From Halothece sp. MAG (GTDB lineage: Bacteria; Cyanobacteriota; Cyanobacteriia; Cyanobacteriales; Rubidibacteraceae): a stretch of 5,070 nt of DNA. Position 1 is the stretch's first letter. Each line of letters starts with the position of its first letter. Below the pieces are notes generated by a model, which did not search any database, had not been told where the DNA came from, and was given only the letters and a program-made list of their open reading frames with translations. Shown piece after piece: positions 1-5,070 of the stretch. A program made the translations under genes and the position numbers. The stretch spans positions 1-5,070 of the forward strand of contig JAHEOB010000361.1 in assembly GCA_018610095.1 (NCBI GenBank), read 5' to 3'.

Positions 1-7
1 CAAAGCT

Positions 8-904
8 ATGATTTTACTTCCTGAAGCATTCTGGCAAACGGTTGCAGCAACAACTGAAAAAGCAACCCAATCACAAGCCCTCAAACCCATTCCTACGGAA
101 TATGAAATTTTAGAATCAGAAGGGATTCCATTTTTAATCCGCATTTTAACGACGCTCAAGGAGAAAGAAGAAACCAAAGCCCAACCACAACAACAACAAA
201 ATAAGGGTGAAGACTTTGATCCCTTTTTACCTTATGAAGAGGATTTATTTGTTGCAGACATTTCTGAGACCCATATTTGCTTACTCAATAAATACAAAGT
301 CGTTGATAACCATCTATTAATCGTTACTCGTGATTTTGAACCACAACAAAGTTTCATCAATCATGCTGATTTTACCGCTCTCGCGGCTTGTCTCCAAAAA
401 GTTGATGGATTAGGCTTTTACAATTCAGGAGAAGCTGCTGGGGCTTCGGTTCGTCATAAACATTTACAATTAGTGCCTCGTTCCCTTGCCCCTAATGTAA
501 CCGAACTGCCCATTGCCTCCATTCTCCACACCGCTCAATTTGTTGGCAACATCGGAAAAATTCCCAGTTTTCCTTTTATTCATGGATTTCAGTGGTTAGC
601 TTTAGATTGGAATCAATCCCCAGAAACGCTTGCAAGCTCCCTCCTTCAGGCTTATCAAAGCTTAATGGCAGCTCTAAATTGTCAAACCGCCACCCCCTAT
701 AATCTGCTGGTAACACGTAACTGGATGTTGTTGGTTCCCCGTAAGCAAGAAAAATTTCACAGCATTGGCATTAATTCTTTAGGATTTGCAGGGGCTTTAT
801 TGGTTAAAAATCAGCAAGAACGACAGTTGCTAACCCATTATCAACCCTTACAAGTGTTAGCAGCCGTGGCACAATCCCCCCATTCCAACGATTACCAGAT
901 TTAA
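8..904 (+). CDS. ATP adenylyltransferase / Ap4A phosphorylase (APA1/2 type)
   Basis: A 298-residue cytosolic enzyme of the APA1/2 branch of the HIT superfamily. By family knowledge it phosphorolyses diadenosine tetraphosphate to ATP and ADP (or runs in reverse with ADP-sulfate), removing a stress-linked dinucleotide. Seen directly: an N-terminal stretch with IPTEYEILESEGIPFLIRIL (about residues 28-47), a conserved NKYKVVDNHLLIVTRDFEPQ block (about 94-113), and a Gly-Ala-Ser segment leading to HKHLQ at 150-154. By analogy the second histidine (H152) is the nucleotidylated residue. A C-terminal half from about 185 fits the ATP_transf domain. Length is close to yeast APA1/2 (about 320), slightly shorter. 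A Gln-rich linker (Q61-Q64, four CAA codons) sits at 58-66. The start is accepted because the N-terminus resembles family members, but only 7 bases lie upstream, so neither its ribosome-binding site nor a longer start can be judged. The family call is firm; the preferred substrate is inferred. Confidence 0.9.
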   Translation: MILLPEAFWQTVAATTEKATQSQALKPIPTEYEILESEGIPFLIRILTTLKEKEETKAQPQQQQNKGEDFDPFLPYEEDLFVADISETHICLLNKYKVVDNHLLIVTRDFEPQQSFINHADFTALAACLQKVDGLGFYNSGEAAGASVRHKHLQLVPRSLAPNVTELPIASILHTAQFVGNIGKIPSFPFIHGFQWLALDWNQSPETLASSLLQAYQSLMAALNCQTATPYNLLVTRNWMLLVPRKQEKFHSIGINSLGFAGALLVKNQQERQLLTHYQPLQVLAAVAQSPHSNDYQI

Positions 905-916
905 GAGATTAGCTAA

Positions 917-947
917 TTCGACAACCAAGCGAAGTTTGTTTTATAGT
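917..947 (+). promoter_or_regulatory. possible sigma-70-type promoter for znuACB
   Basis: A weak candidate: TTCGAC at 917-922 as the -35 and TATAGT at 942-947 as the -10, with a long 19-bp spacer. It would start transcription near 954, inside the operator. A second -10-like hexamer, TATATT at 963-968, has no well-placed -35. With either choice a repressor bound at 947-967 would block RNA polymerase. The elements are degenerate and the assignment is an inference. Confidence 0.25.
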
Positions 948-967
948 AAGAATGATTATCATTATAT
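947..967. promoter_or_regulatory. Fur-family operator, probable Zur box of znuACB
   Basis: A perfect 6-1-6 inverted repeat, AATGAT-T-ATCATT, lies at 951-963, ending 13 bases before the znuA start codon. Against the classical 19-bp Fur consensus (GATAATGAT-A-ATCATTATC) it matches 15 of 18 arm positions. The region can also be read as two overlapping 7-1-7 boxes of the cyanobacterial Zur type (TGATAAT-N-ATTATCA): 947-961 matches 12 of 14 arm positions and 953-967 matches 11 of 14. The sequence identifies the Fur family. Assigning it to Zur and not to Fur rests on the downstream zinc-uptake genes. The expected effect is repression when zinc is plentiful. No zur gene is visible in this window. 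Confidence 0.8.
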
Positions 968-976
968 TTTGGGGTT

Positions 977-1906
977 ATGGAACAACGTCAATTAACACCC
1001 CTGTTGGCTTTACTGGTGGGAATTACCTTGTGGACAGGCTGTCGTAGTGATTCCGAGAATACGATAGAAACCTCTTATTCAACCCAACAACAGGAACCAA
1101 TCAATGTTACCGTCAGCATTCTCCCTCAAAAATATTTTGTGGAACGAATTGGTGGCGAAACCGTTGATGTCAACGTCATGGTGAAACCAGGTGCTTCTCC
1201 TGCTACCTACGAACCGAAACCGCAACAAATGGAAGCCTTAAGTGATGCAGAGGCTTATATGGCGATTGGGGTTCCTTTTGAACAAGCCTGGATGTCTCGC
1301 ATTCAAACTGCTAACCAAGACATGAAAATGGTTGATTTAACCGAAGGGATTGAACGTCAACCCATGGCATCGCATCATCATGAACACACAGAAGAAACAG
1401 GTAACCTTGATCCTCACATTTGGTTATCACCCGAATTAGTCAAAAAGCAAGCAGAAATGATCTATACTGCTTTAGTTGAACTCAATCCAGAACGGCAAGA
1501 TTATTATCAAGAAAATCACGATCAATTTATTTCTGACATTAATCAATTAGATCAAAATATTGAAAACACCCTTGCTGATTTAGAAAACAGAATGTTTATG
1601 GTTTTTCATCCTAGTTGGGGGTATTTTGCCAGAGAGTATAATTTAGAAATGATTCCTATTGAAGTCGGGGGAACAGAACCCAGTGCTTCGGAAATGTCGG
1701 CGTTTATTGAACAAGCGAAAGCGGAACAGATTTCTGTGATTTTTGTGCAGCCCCAGTTTGGTGTTAGCAGTATTAAACCGATCGCGCAATCGGTGGATGC
1801 AGAAGTCTTAGAAGTTGATCCCTTAGCAGAAAATTGGTTAGAGAATATGCAATCAGTTGCCGCGACCTTTAAAGATGCTTTAAGCAGTCACCCTGATCAA
1901 GAATAA
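977..1906 (+). CDS. znuA: zinc ABC transporter substrate-binding lipoprotein ZnuA
   Basis: A 309-residue extracytoplasmic metal receptor of cluster 9 (TroA/ZnuA family) that would bind zinc and deliver it to ZnuB. A hydrophobic signal peptide (about 6-21) ends in TGC with the candidate lipid-modified cysteine at C22; Trp at -3 is atypical for a lipobox. Family landmarks: VSILPQKYFVERIGG (about 46-60), KPGASPATYEPKPQQ (70-84), VPFEQAW, DPHIWLSP with H147, VFHPSWGYF with H211, and EVDPLAENW with D281. These correspond to the second, third and fourth ligands of TroA-type proteins. The usual first ligand histidine is alanine here (A76). A short His-rich loop (H133-H135, H137) precedes the second ligand, as is common in zinc-specific members. 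A histidine at the third site argues for zinc over manganese, where that position is typically Glu. First gene of the operon, directly behind the Zur-like box. GGGG at 971-974 is only a poor ribosome-binding site. Confidence 0.92.
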   Translation: MEQRQLTPLLALLVGITLWTGCRSDSENTIETSYSTQQQEPINVTVSILPQKYFVERIGGETVDVNVMVKPGASPATYEPKPQQMEALSDAEAYMAIGVPFEQAWMSRIQTANQDMKMVDLTEGIERQPMASHHHEHTEETGNLDPHIWLSPELVKKQAEMIYTALVELNPERQDYYQENHDQFISDINQLDQNIENTLADLENRMFMVFHPSWGYFAREYNLEMIPIEVGGTEPSASEMSAFIEQAKAEQISVIFVQPQFGVSSIKPIAQSVDAEVLEVDPLAENWLENMQSVAATFKDALSSHPDQE

Positions 1907-1911
1907 TCATC

Positions 1912-1915
1912 AAGG
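1912..1915 (+). promoter_or_regulatory. ribosome-binding site of znuC
   Basis: AAGG five bases before ATG 1921, in the 14-nt znuA-znuC gap. It is the clearest Shine-Dalgarno element in the operon and supports the chosen znuC start. Confidence 0.5.
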
Positions 1916-1920
1916 TAACA

Positions 1921-2733
1921 ATGAGTGAAAACCATACCAACGGAAATTATGCTGTGGGAAATGTTTCCTCAGAAATTATTCGTATTAACAATTTATGGGT
2001 TCGTTATGAACAAGAATTAGTGTTGCAAAACATTAATTTATCGGTTTATCAAGGGGACTACATTGGCATTATTGGCCCCAATGGTGGCGGTAAAACAACC
2101 TTATTTAAAGTGATTTTGGGATTAATTTCACCCCAACAGGGAGAGATTCAAATTTTAGGGCAACCGGTGACAAAAGGCAGACGCTATATTGGGTATGTCC
2201 CGCAAATAATGCAGTTTGACACAGCCTTTCCCATTACTGTTGCTGATGTCGTGCGAATGGGACGTTTAGGGAAACCAACACTCCTAAAACGTTATAGTAA
2301 ACGAGATGAACAAGTGGTGCAACGGGTGTTAGATCAGGTTGGCTTGGGAAAGTGGCGCGATCGCGCTTTATCTGAACTTTCTGGCGGGCAACGACAGCGC
2401 GTTTATATTGCCCGTGCCCTTGCCACAGAACCGGAAATTCTGTTGTTAGATGAACCAACTGCCAATTTAGATCAAGATGTCTCGGCAACCCTTTACGAAT
2501 TGCTACATCAACTCAATCAATTTGTCACCATTTTATTGATTTCACACGATATCGGTGCCATTTCTTCTTCTGTTAAAACAGTGGGTTGTCTCAATCGAAC
2601 CCTACACTACCATGGCAGTGATCAAGTCACCTCGGAAATGCTTGAACAAACTTATGGTCGTACAGTACAGCAATTAGTTCATGTTCCACAACGGTTTTTA
2701 GCTCAACATCAACAAGATAATCATCATGATTGA
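1921..2733 (+). CDS. znuC: zinc ABC transporter ATP-binding protein ZnuC
   Basis: A 270-residue cytoplasmic ATPase that powers the metal permease, probably as a homodimer on the inner face of the membrane. All ABC motifs are intact and in order: Walker A GPNGGGKTT (52-60), Q-loop glutamine in YVPQ (Q95), the ITVADVVRMGRLGK segment typical of metal-type importers, signature LSGGQRQRV (153-161), Walker B ILLLDEPT with D177 and catalytic E178, D-loop NLDQ, and switch histidine H209 in LLISHD. The C-terminal HYHGSDQVTSEMLEQTYG region is characteristic of the ZnuC/MntB group, and the protein ends in NHHD. It begins 14 nt after znuA behind a recognisable ribosome-binding site and overlaps znuB by 8 nt, indicating one transcript. 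Family is certain; zinc specificity comes from ZnuA and the operator. Confidence 0.95.
   Translation: MSENHTNGNYAVGNVSSEIIRINNLWVRYEQELVLQNINLSVYQGDYIGIIGPNGGGKTTLFKVILGLISPQQGEIQILGQPVTKGRRYIGYVPQIMQFDTAFPITVADVVRMGRLGKPTLLKRYSKRDEQVVQRVLDQVGLGKWRDRALSELSGGQRQRVYIARALATEPEILLLDEPTANLDQDVSATLYELLHQLNQFVTILLISHDIGAISSSVKTVGCLNRTLHYHGSDQVTSEMLEQTYGRTVQQLVHVPQRFLAQHQQDNHHD
2357..2364. repeat. HIP1 octamer in znuC
   Basis: GCGATCGC, the highly iterated palindrome typical of cyanobacterial genomes, within the coding sequence just before the ABC signature motif. Confidence 0.85.
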
Positions 2734-3541
2734 GGCACTACAGTATGAGTTTTTTCGCAATGCGTTAATTGCTGGTTTTTTAGTGAGTATTGCTGGCGGA
2801 ATTATTGGCAGTTTAGTGGTAGTTAATCGCATTGTTTTTGTCGCTGGTGGGATTGCTCATGCCGCTTATGGCGGCGTTGGTATGGGCTTTTTTTTTGGTT
2901 TTAATCCCGTTTTAGGAGCATTGGGATTTAGTATTGTTTCTGCTCTGTTAATGGGGGCGGTACAACGCAATCAAAACTTACGTCGGGATACTGCTATTGG
3001 AATGCTGTGGGCGATTGGGATGGCAATTGGCATTATTTTTACGGATTTAACCCCTGGTTATAAAGCAGAATTAGAAACTTACTTATTTGGGAGTATTTTG
3101 GCTGTTTCTACGACAAATCTGTGGATTATGTTTGCCATTGATCTGCTTATCCTGATTTTAATTTATTTATTTTATAAAGAAATTTTAGCTATTTCCTTTG
3201 ATGAAACATTTGCCATTATTAGAAATTTGCCTGTCAATCCAATCTATTTTTTATTAATGGGAATTATTGCCCTTGCTGTCGCCATGATGATGCAAGTGGT
3301 AGGATTAATTTTAGTAATTGCCTTATTAGCTATCCCTGCTGCCTTAAGTGCCCAATTTGTGAAAGACTTAAAAGCGATGATGGCGTTAGGAACCATATTT
3401 AGTTTTTTATTTATTATTGTGGGGTTAGGGTTATCTTATACGTTAAATTTAACCTCTGGGGCAACGATTATTTTAGTCAGCGCGATCGCGTATTTAATGA
3501 CATTAATTTTTAAACCCGTTTTCAAGTTTTTCAAGCCTTAA
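2726..3541 (+). CDS. znuB: zinc ABC transporter permease ZnuB
   Basis: A 271-residue inner-membrane permease of the ABC-3 family that forms the transport channel with ZnuC on the cytoplasmic side. The protein is overwhelmingly hydrophobic, with about eight predicted membrane segments by eye (around 13-34, 36-56, 60-80, 89-107, 131-150, 172-205, 218-238, 243-264). Recognisable family features are the AHAAYGGVG segment (44-52), the charged cytoplasmic stretch QRNQNLRRDTAIG, YLFGSILAVS (119-128), and VVGLILVIALLAIPAA. Its ATG lies inside the end of znuC (8-nt overlap) with no good Shine-Dalgarno sequence, so translational coupling to znuC is likely. A run of nine T at 2888-2896 encodes three Phe codons. 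Full length for the family; no break is seen. No gene follows on this strand before the convergent GST gene. Confidence 0.93.
   Translation: MIEALQYEFFRNALIAGFLVSIAGGIIGSLVVVNRIVFVAGGIAHAAYGGVGMGFFFGFNPVLGALGFSIVSALLMGAVQRNQNLRRDTAIGMLWAIGMAIGIIFTDLTPGYKAELETYLFGSILAVSTTNLWIMFAIDLLILILIYLFYKEILAISFDETFAIIRNLPVNPIYFLLMGIIALAVAMMMQVVGLILVIALLAIPAALSAQFVKDLKAMMALGTIFSFLFIIVGLGLSYTLNLTSGATIILVSAIAYLMTLIFKPVFKFFKP
3482..3489. repeat. HIP1 octamer in znuB
   Basis: GCGATCGC near the 3' end of znuB, encoding part of SAIAY. It is another copy of the cyanobacterial HIP1 palindrome. Confidence 0.85.
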
Positions 3542-3590
3542 TCTTGTCGTTGAATAGTCTGCGATCTAAATGATTGCGCTAAGTGTTGAG

Positions 3591-4220
3591 CTAATGTTTG
3601 GCTTGTTGATCATTAGCCCGCTTAAAAGCAGGACGCTCGATTAAGTTGATCAAATAACGATAAATAGGAGTCTCTTTTTGTAGCATATCGAGTTTAAATG
3701 CCCAGTGTAAAACGCCCCCTGTAACAATATCTGCTGTCGTAAATTGATTTTGCACGAGATAATCATTATTTGCTAAAAGATCATTGAGCGGTTCACACAC
3801 TTGCTGAAACCACTGTAAGGTTTCTTGTTCAGAAGTTCCTTTGCGTTTTCCTTCGGGTAAGATGTTTTCTGGTAAATTGGGAATTTTCTGAAACAGATAT
3901 TGTTCTACAGGCGGTTCTAAGGTGACTGAAGCATAAAAAAGCCATTGATAATAATAGGCTCGTGCCGAACTGTCTAAGGCAGGCGCTAATCCTTGGTCAA
4001 TATAGCGGTCGCTTAAATAGCTACAAATCGCGGATGATTCATAAATAACCACACCTTCATCCACTAACACTGGAACTTTACCATGGGGATGGAGCTTTTG
4101 ATAATCCCTTTGGCGAGTGGTTTCGATATCAACTGTAATCAACTCATAAGAAAGTCCCATTTCTTCTAAAACCCAGCGCGGACGCACGGCTCGTGTGGTA
4201 GGAATATAGTACAGTTGCAT
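3591..4220 (-). CDS. glutathione S-transferase family protein
   Basis: A 209-residue cytosolic protein with the two-domain GST fold. The N-terminal thioredoxin-like domain (about 1-77) carries LYYIPTTRAVRPRWVLEE, the conserved cis-proline in GKVPVLVD (P50), and the glutathione gamma-glutamyl binding motif ESSAI (61-65). The helical C-terminal domain (about 85-202) contains the N-capping box TTAD (T161 to D164) and ends with a RPAFKRA helix (196-202). The catalytic hydroxyl may be T8 or T9; no Tyr, Ser or Cys sits in an obviously canonical place, so the class and substrate cannot be assigned. The expected role is glutathione-dependent conjugation or peroxide detoxification. Length is typical. 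No Shine-Dalgarno sequence is visible. The start lies 15 nt after the TPR gene's stop on the same strand, so the two are probably co-transcribed. It converges on znuB with a 49-nt gap. Confidence 0.88.
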   Translation of the reverse strand: MQLYYIPTTRAVRPRWVLEEMGLSYELITVDIETTRQRDYQKLHPHGKVPVLVDEGVVIYESSAICSYLSDRYIDQGLAPALDSSARAYYYQWLFYASVTLEPPVEQYLFQKIPNLPENILPEGKRKGTSEQETLQWFQQVCEPLNDLLANNDYLVQNQFTTADIVTGGVLHWAFKLDMLQKETPIYRYLINLIERPAFKRANDQQAKH

Positions 4221-4235
4221 AGTGGAAGGAACTAT

Positions 4236-5070
4236 TTAAATTGATTGTAATTTTTTGCGGGCTTTTTCCAAATTTACCTTAGCTTTGCCATAATTGGGTT
4301 TAATACGAATTGCCTCATTAAAATCAGCGATCGCGCCTTCTAAATTTCCTTGCAAACGCTTAGCATGACCACGATTATAATAGGCAACAGCATCATCAGG
4401 ATGGAGACGAATTACTTCTGTAAAATCGGCAATGACGCCTGCTAATTCTCCTTGCAAACGGCGCATATTTCCTCTGCGATAATAAAGATCAATTTCATCA
4501 GGATGGAGACGAATTGCTTGGGTATAATCTGCGATCGCGCGATTATAATCGTTTTGTTTTTCGTAAACCATTCCTCGCTGATAATAGACACTAAAATCAT
4601 TGGGATAGAGACGAATTGCTTCGGTGTAAGCTGCAATGATACTGTCGAAATCTAAGGCGTCAGGTTGCTGATTATCCCAGAGATTAAGGGCTTGCCGATA
4701 ATCTGCGATCGCGCTATTAATATCTCCTTGGGCATAGTAGGCTTTTCCTCGTTTTTGATAGGCATCGGCATGATGGGGTTGCCTTGCAATGACTTCACTC
4801 CAATCTGCGATCGCGCCTTGATAATTTCGGTTTCGATAATGAGCGATTCCTCGGTTATAATAGCCCTCAATTTGATCGGGATAGCGATCAATTCTCTCAC
4901 TATAAGCAGCAATGATGGTTTTCCAATTGAGAGAAACCGTGGGATTAGAATCAAGACGAATGATACAATTAAAATCAGCGATCGCGCTATCTAAATCTCC
5001 TTTTTCATAATAAATTTTGCCCCGTTTATCATAGGCATAAATATCCTTGCGATTGCGGGAAATGGCATTC
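4236..5070 (-). CDS. TPR-repeat protein, 5' end outside the window
   Basis: The frame is open without a stop from the right edge (5070) to the stop at 4236-4238, giving 277 residues and an incomplete N-terminus. No in-frame ATG occurs before 4571, and starting there would cut a TPR in half, so the true start is beyond the window. Six full 34-residue TPRs are visible, on the pattern YYxRG...AIAD(Y/F)xxAIRLxP, at 4941-5042, 4770-4871, 4668-4769, 4494-4595, 4392-4493 and 4290-4391. Two 23-24-residue half-units (4872-4940 and 4596-4667) share IIAAY and YP. A charged capping helix, ending KARKKLQSI, closes the protein. TPR arrays are protein-binding scaffolds; the partner cannot be read from sequence. 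No signal peptide or catalytic domain is seen in this part; an N-terminal domain may lie upstream. Lies directly before the GST gene on the same strand. Confidence 0.9.
   Translation of the reverse strand, partial: NAISRNRKDIYAYDKRGKIYYEKGDLDSAIADFNCIIRLDSNPTVSLNWKTIIAAYSERIDRYPDQIEGYYNRGIAHYRNRNYQGAIADWSEVIARQPHHADAYQKRGKAYYAQGDINSAIADYRQALNLWDNQQPDALDFDSIIAAYTEAIRLYPNDFSVYYQRGMVYEKQNDYNRAIADYTQAIRLHPDEIDLYYRRGNMRRLQGELAGVIADFTEVIRLHPDDAVAYYNRGHAKRLQGNLEGAIADFNEAIRIKPNYGKAKVNLEKARKKLQSI
4290..4595 (-). repeat. three contiguous 102-bp TPR-coding units
   Basis: Three 34-codon units (4494-4595, 4392-4493, 4290-4391) follow without a gap. DNA identity persists between them. The 20-base stretch at 4394-4413 recurs exactly at 4496-4515, offset 102, and with 3 differences at 4598-4617. 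CCTTGCAAACG recurs in the last two units, also at offset 102. The last two units are most alike (RLQGxLxGxIADFxE at protein level), suggesting a recent duplication. Confidence 0.85.
4327..4985. repeat. cluster of five HIP1 octamers in the TPR gene
   Basis: GCGATCGC occurs at 4327-4334, 4531-4538, 4705-4712, 4807-4814 and 4978-4985. Each copy lies in the same reading phase and encodes the Ala-Ile-Ala of the AIAD motif in helix B of a TPR. Five of the six full TPRs have it. The exception (4392-4493) has Val-Ile-Ala instead. These are five of the seven HIP1 copies in the window. Confidence 0.85.

Noticed and set aside
188..199. CAA trinucleotide run in the Ap4A phosphorylase gene
   Set aside because: Only four units, encoding a Gln-rich linker between conserved blocks. 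It does not look like an expanded or functional repeat.
908..917. 10-bp palindrome ATTAGCTAAT just after the Ap4A phosphorylase stop
   Set aside because: It has no loop to form a terminator hairpin and no match to a known operator that I can name. Short AT-rich palindromes are common by chance.
1777..1794. Stem-loop ACCGAT-cgcgca-ATCGGT within znuA
   Set aside because: A 6-bp stem inside coding sequence with no following T run. It contains a HIP1-like core with one mismatch. Probably coincidental.
2234..2488. Minus-strand open frame of 84 codons within znuC
   Set aside because: Antisense to the intact ABC ATPase motifs, and no family resemblance.
2719..2731. Perfect 6-1-6 palindrome AATCAT-C-ATGATT at the znuC-znuB junction, resembling an operator
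   Set aside because: The half-sites are in the opposite order to the Fur/Zur box upstream of znuA. The sequence is explained by the NHHD tail of ZnuC overlapping the znuB start codon, and it lies inside the transcript.
3542..3590. Possible bidirectional terminator in the convergent znuB/GST gap
   Set aside because: The best hairpin (GCGATC-taaat-GATTGC, 3561-3577) has a G-T wobble and no T tract on either strand. Nothing here supports a confident intrinsic terminator.
4236..4571. A stand-alone 111-residue TPR protein starting at the ATG at 4571
   Set aside because: The same frame continues without a stop to 5070 and keeps coding for TPR units. The ATG falls in the middle of a repeat (after YYQRG), so this is only the C-terminal part of a longer protein.
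4442..4994. Several short open frames on both strands within the TPR gene (4442-4636 -, 4452-4655 +, 4652-4954 -, 4665-4994 +)
   Set aside because: They overlap the TPR gene in other frames and show only periodic, repeat-derived residues with no recognisable domain. They are shadows of the repeats.

Overview
The window looks like ordinary chromosomal DNA from a cyanobacterium. The main evidence is seven copies of the octamer GCGATCGC (HIP1, a highly over-represented cyanobacterial palindrome) in about 5 kb of otherwise AT-rich sequence. The proteins are also of cyanobacterial type. A genus cannot be assigned from the sequence alone; a unicellular chroococcalean type is only a guess.

Layout, left to right. 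(1) A complete plus-strand gene for a diadenosine tetraphosphate phosphorylase / ATP adenylyltransferase (8-904), with its HIT-like HKHLQ motif. (2) A short intergenic region (905-976) with a strong Fur-family operator, AATGAT-T-ATCATT at 951-963, just before the next start codon. (3) A plus-strand zinc-uptake ABC transporter operon: znuA (substrate-binding lipoprotein, 977-1906), znuC (ATPase, 1921-2733) and znuB (permease, 2726-3541). The genes are tightly packed, with a 14-nt gap and then an 8-nt overlap. (4) A 49-nt convergent gap. (5) A minus-strand pair: a glutathione S-transferase (3591-4220), preceded on its own strand by a TPR-repeat protein. The TPR frame runs without a stop from the right edge of the window to 4236, so it is a 5'-truncated view of a longer gene and not a 111-residue protein.

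How the genes work together. ZnuA should capture metal outside the inner membrane, ZnuB carry it across, and ZnuC drive transport with ATP. The operator is best read as a Zur box that represses the operon when zinc is sufficient. The Ap4A enzyme and the GST/TPR pair show no clear functional tie to zinc.

I see no mobile element, CRISPR array, RNA gene or clearly novel defence or biosynthetic system. The points most worth a second look are: the doubled Fur/Zur operator; a ZnuA with alanine where the family's first histidine ligand normally lies; a segmentally duplicated TPR array (a 91-92-residue super-unit containing a half-TPR); and five HIP1 octamers sitting in one reading phase on the TPR Ala-Ile-Ala codons.
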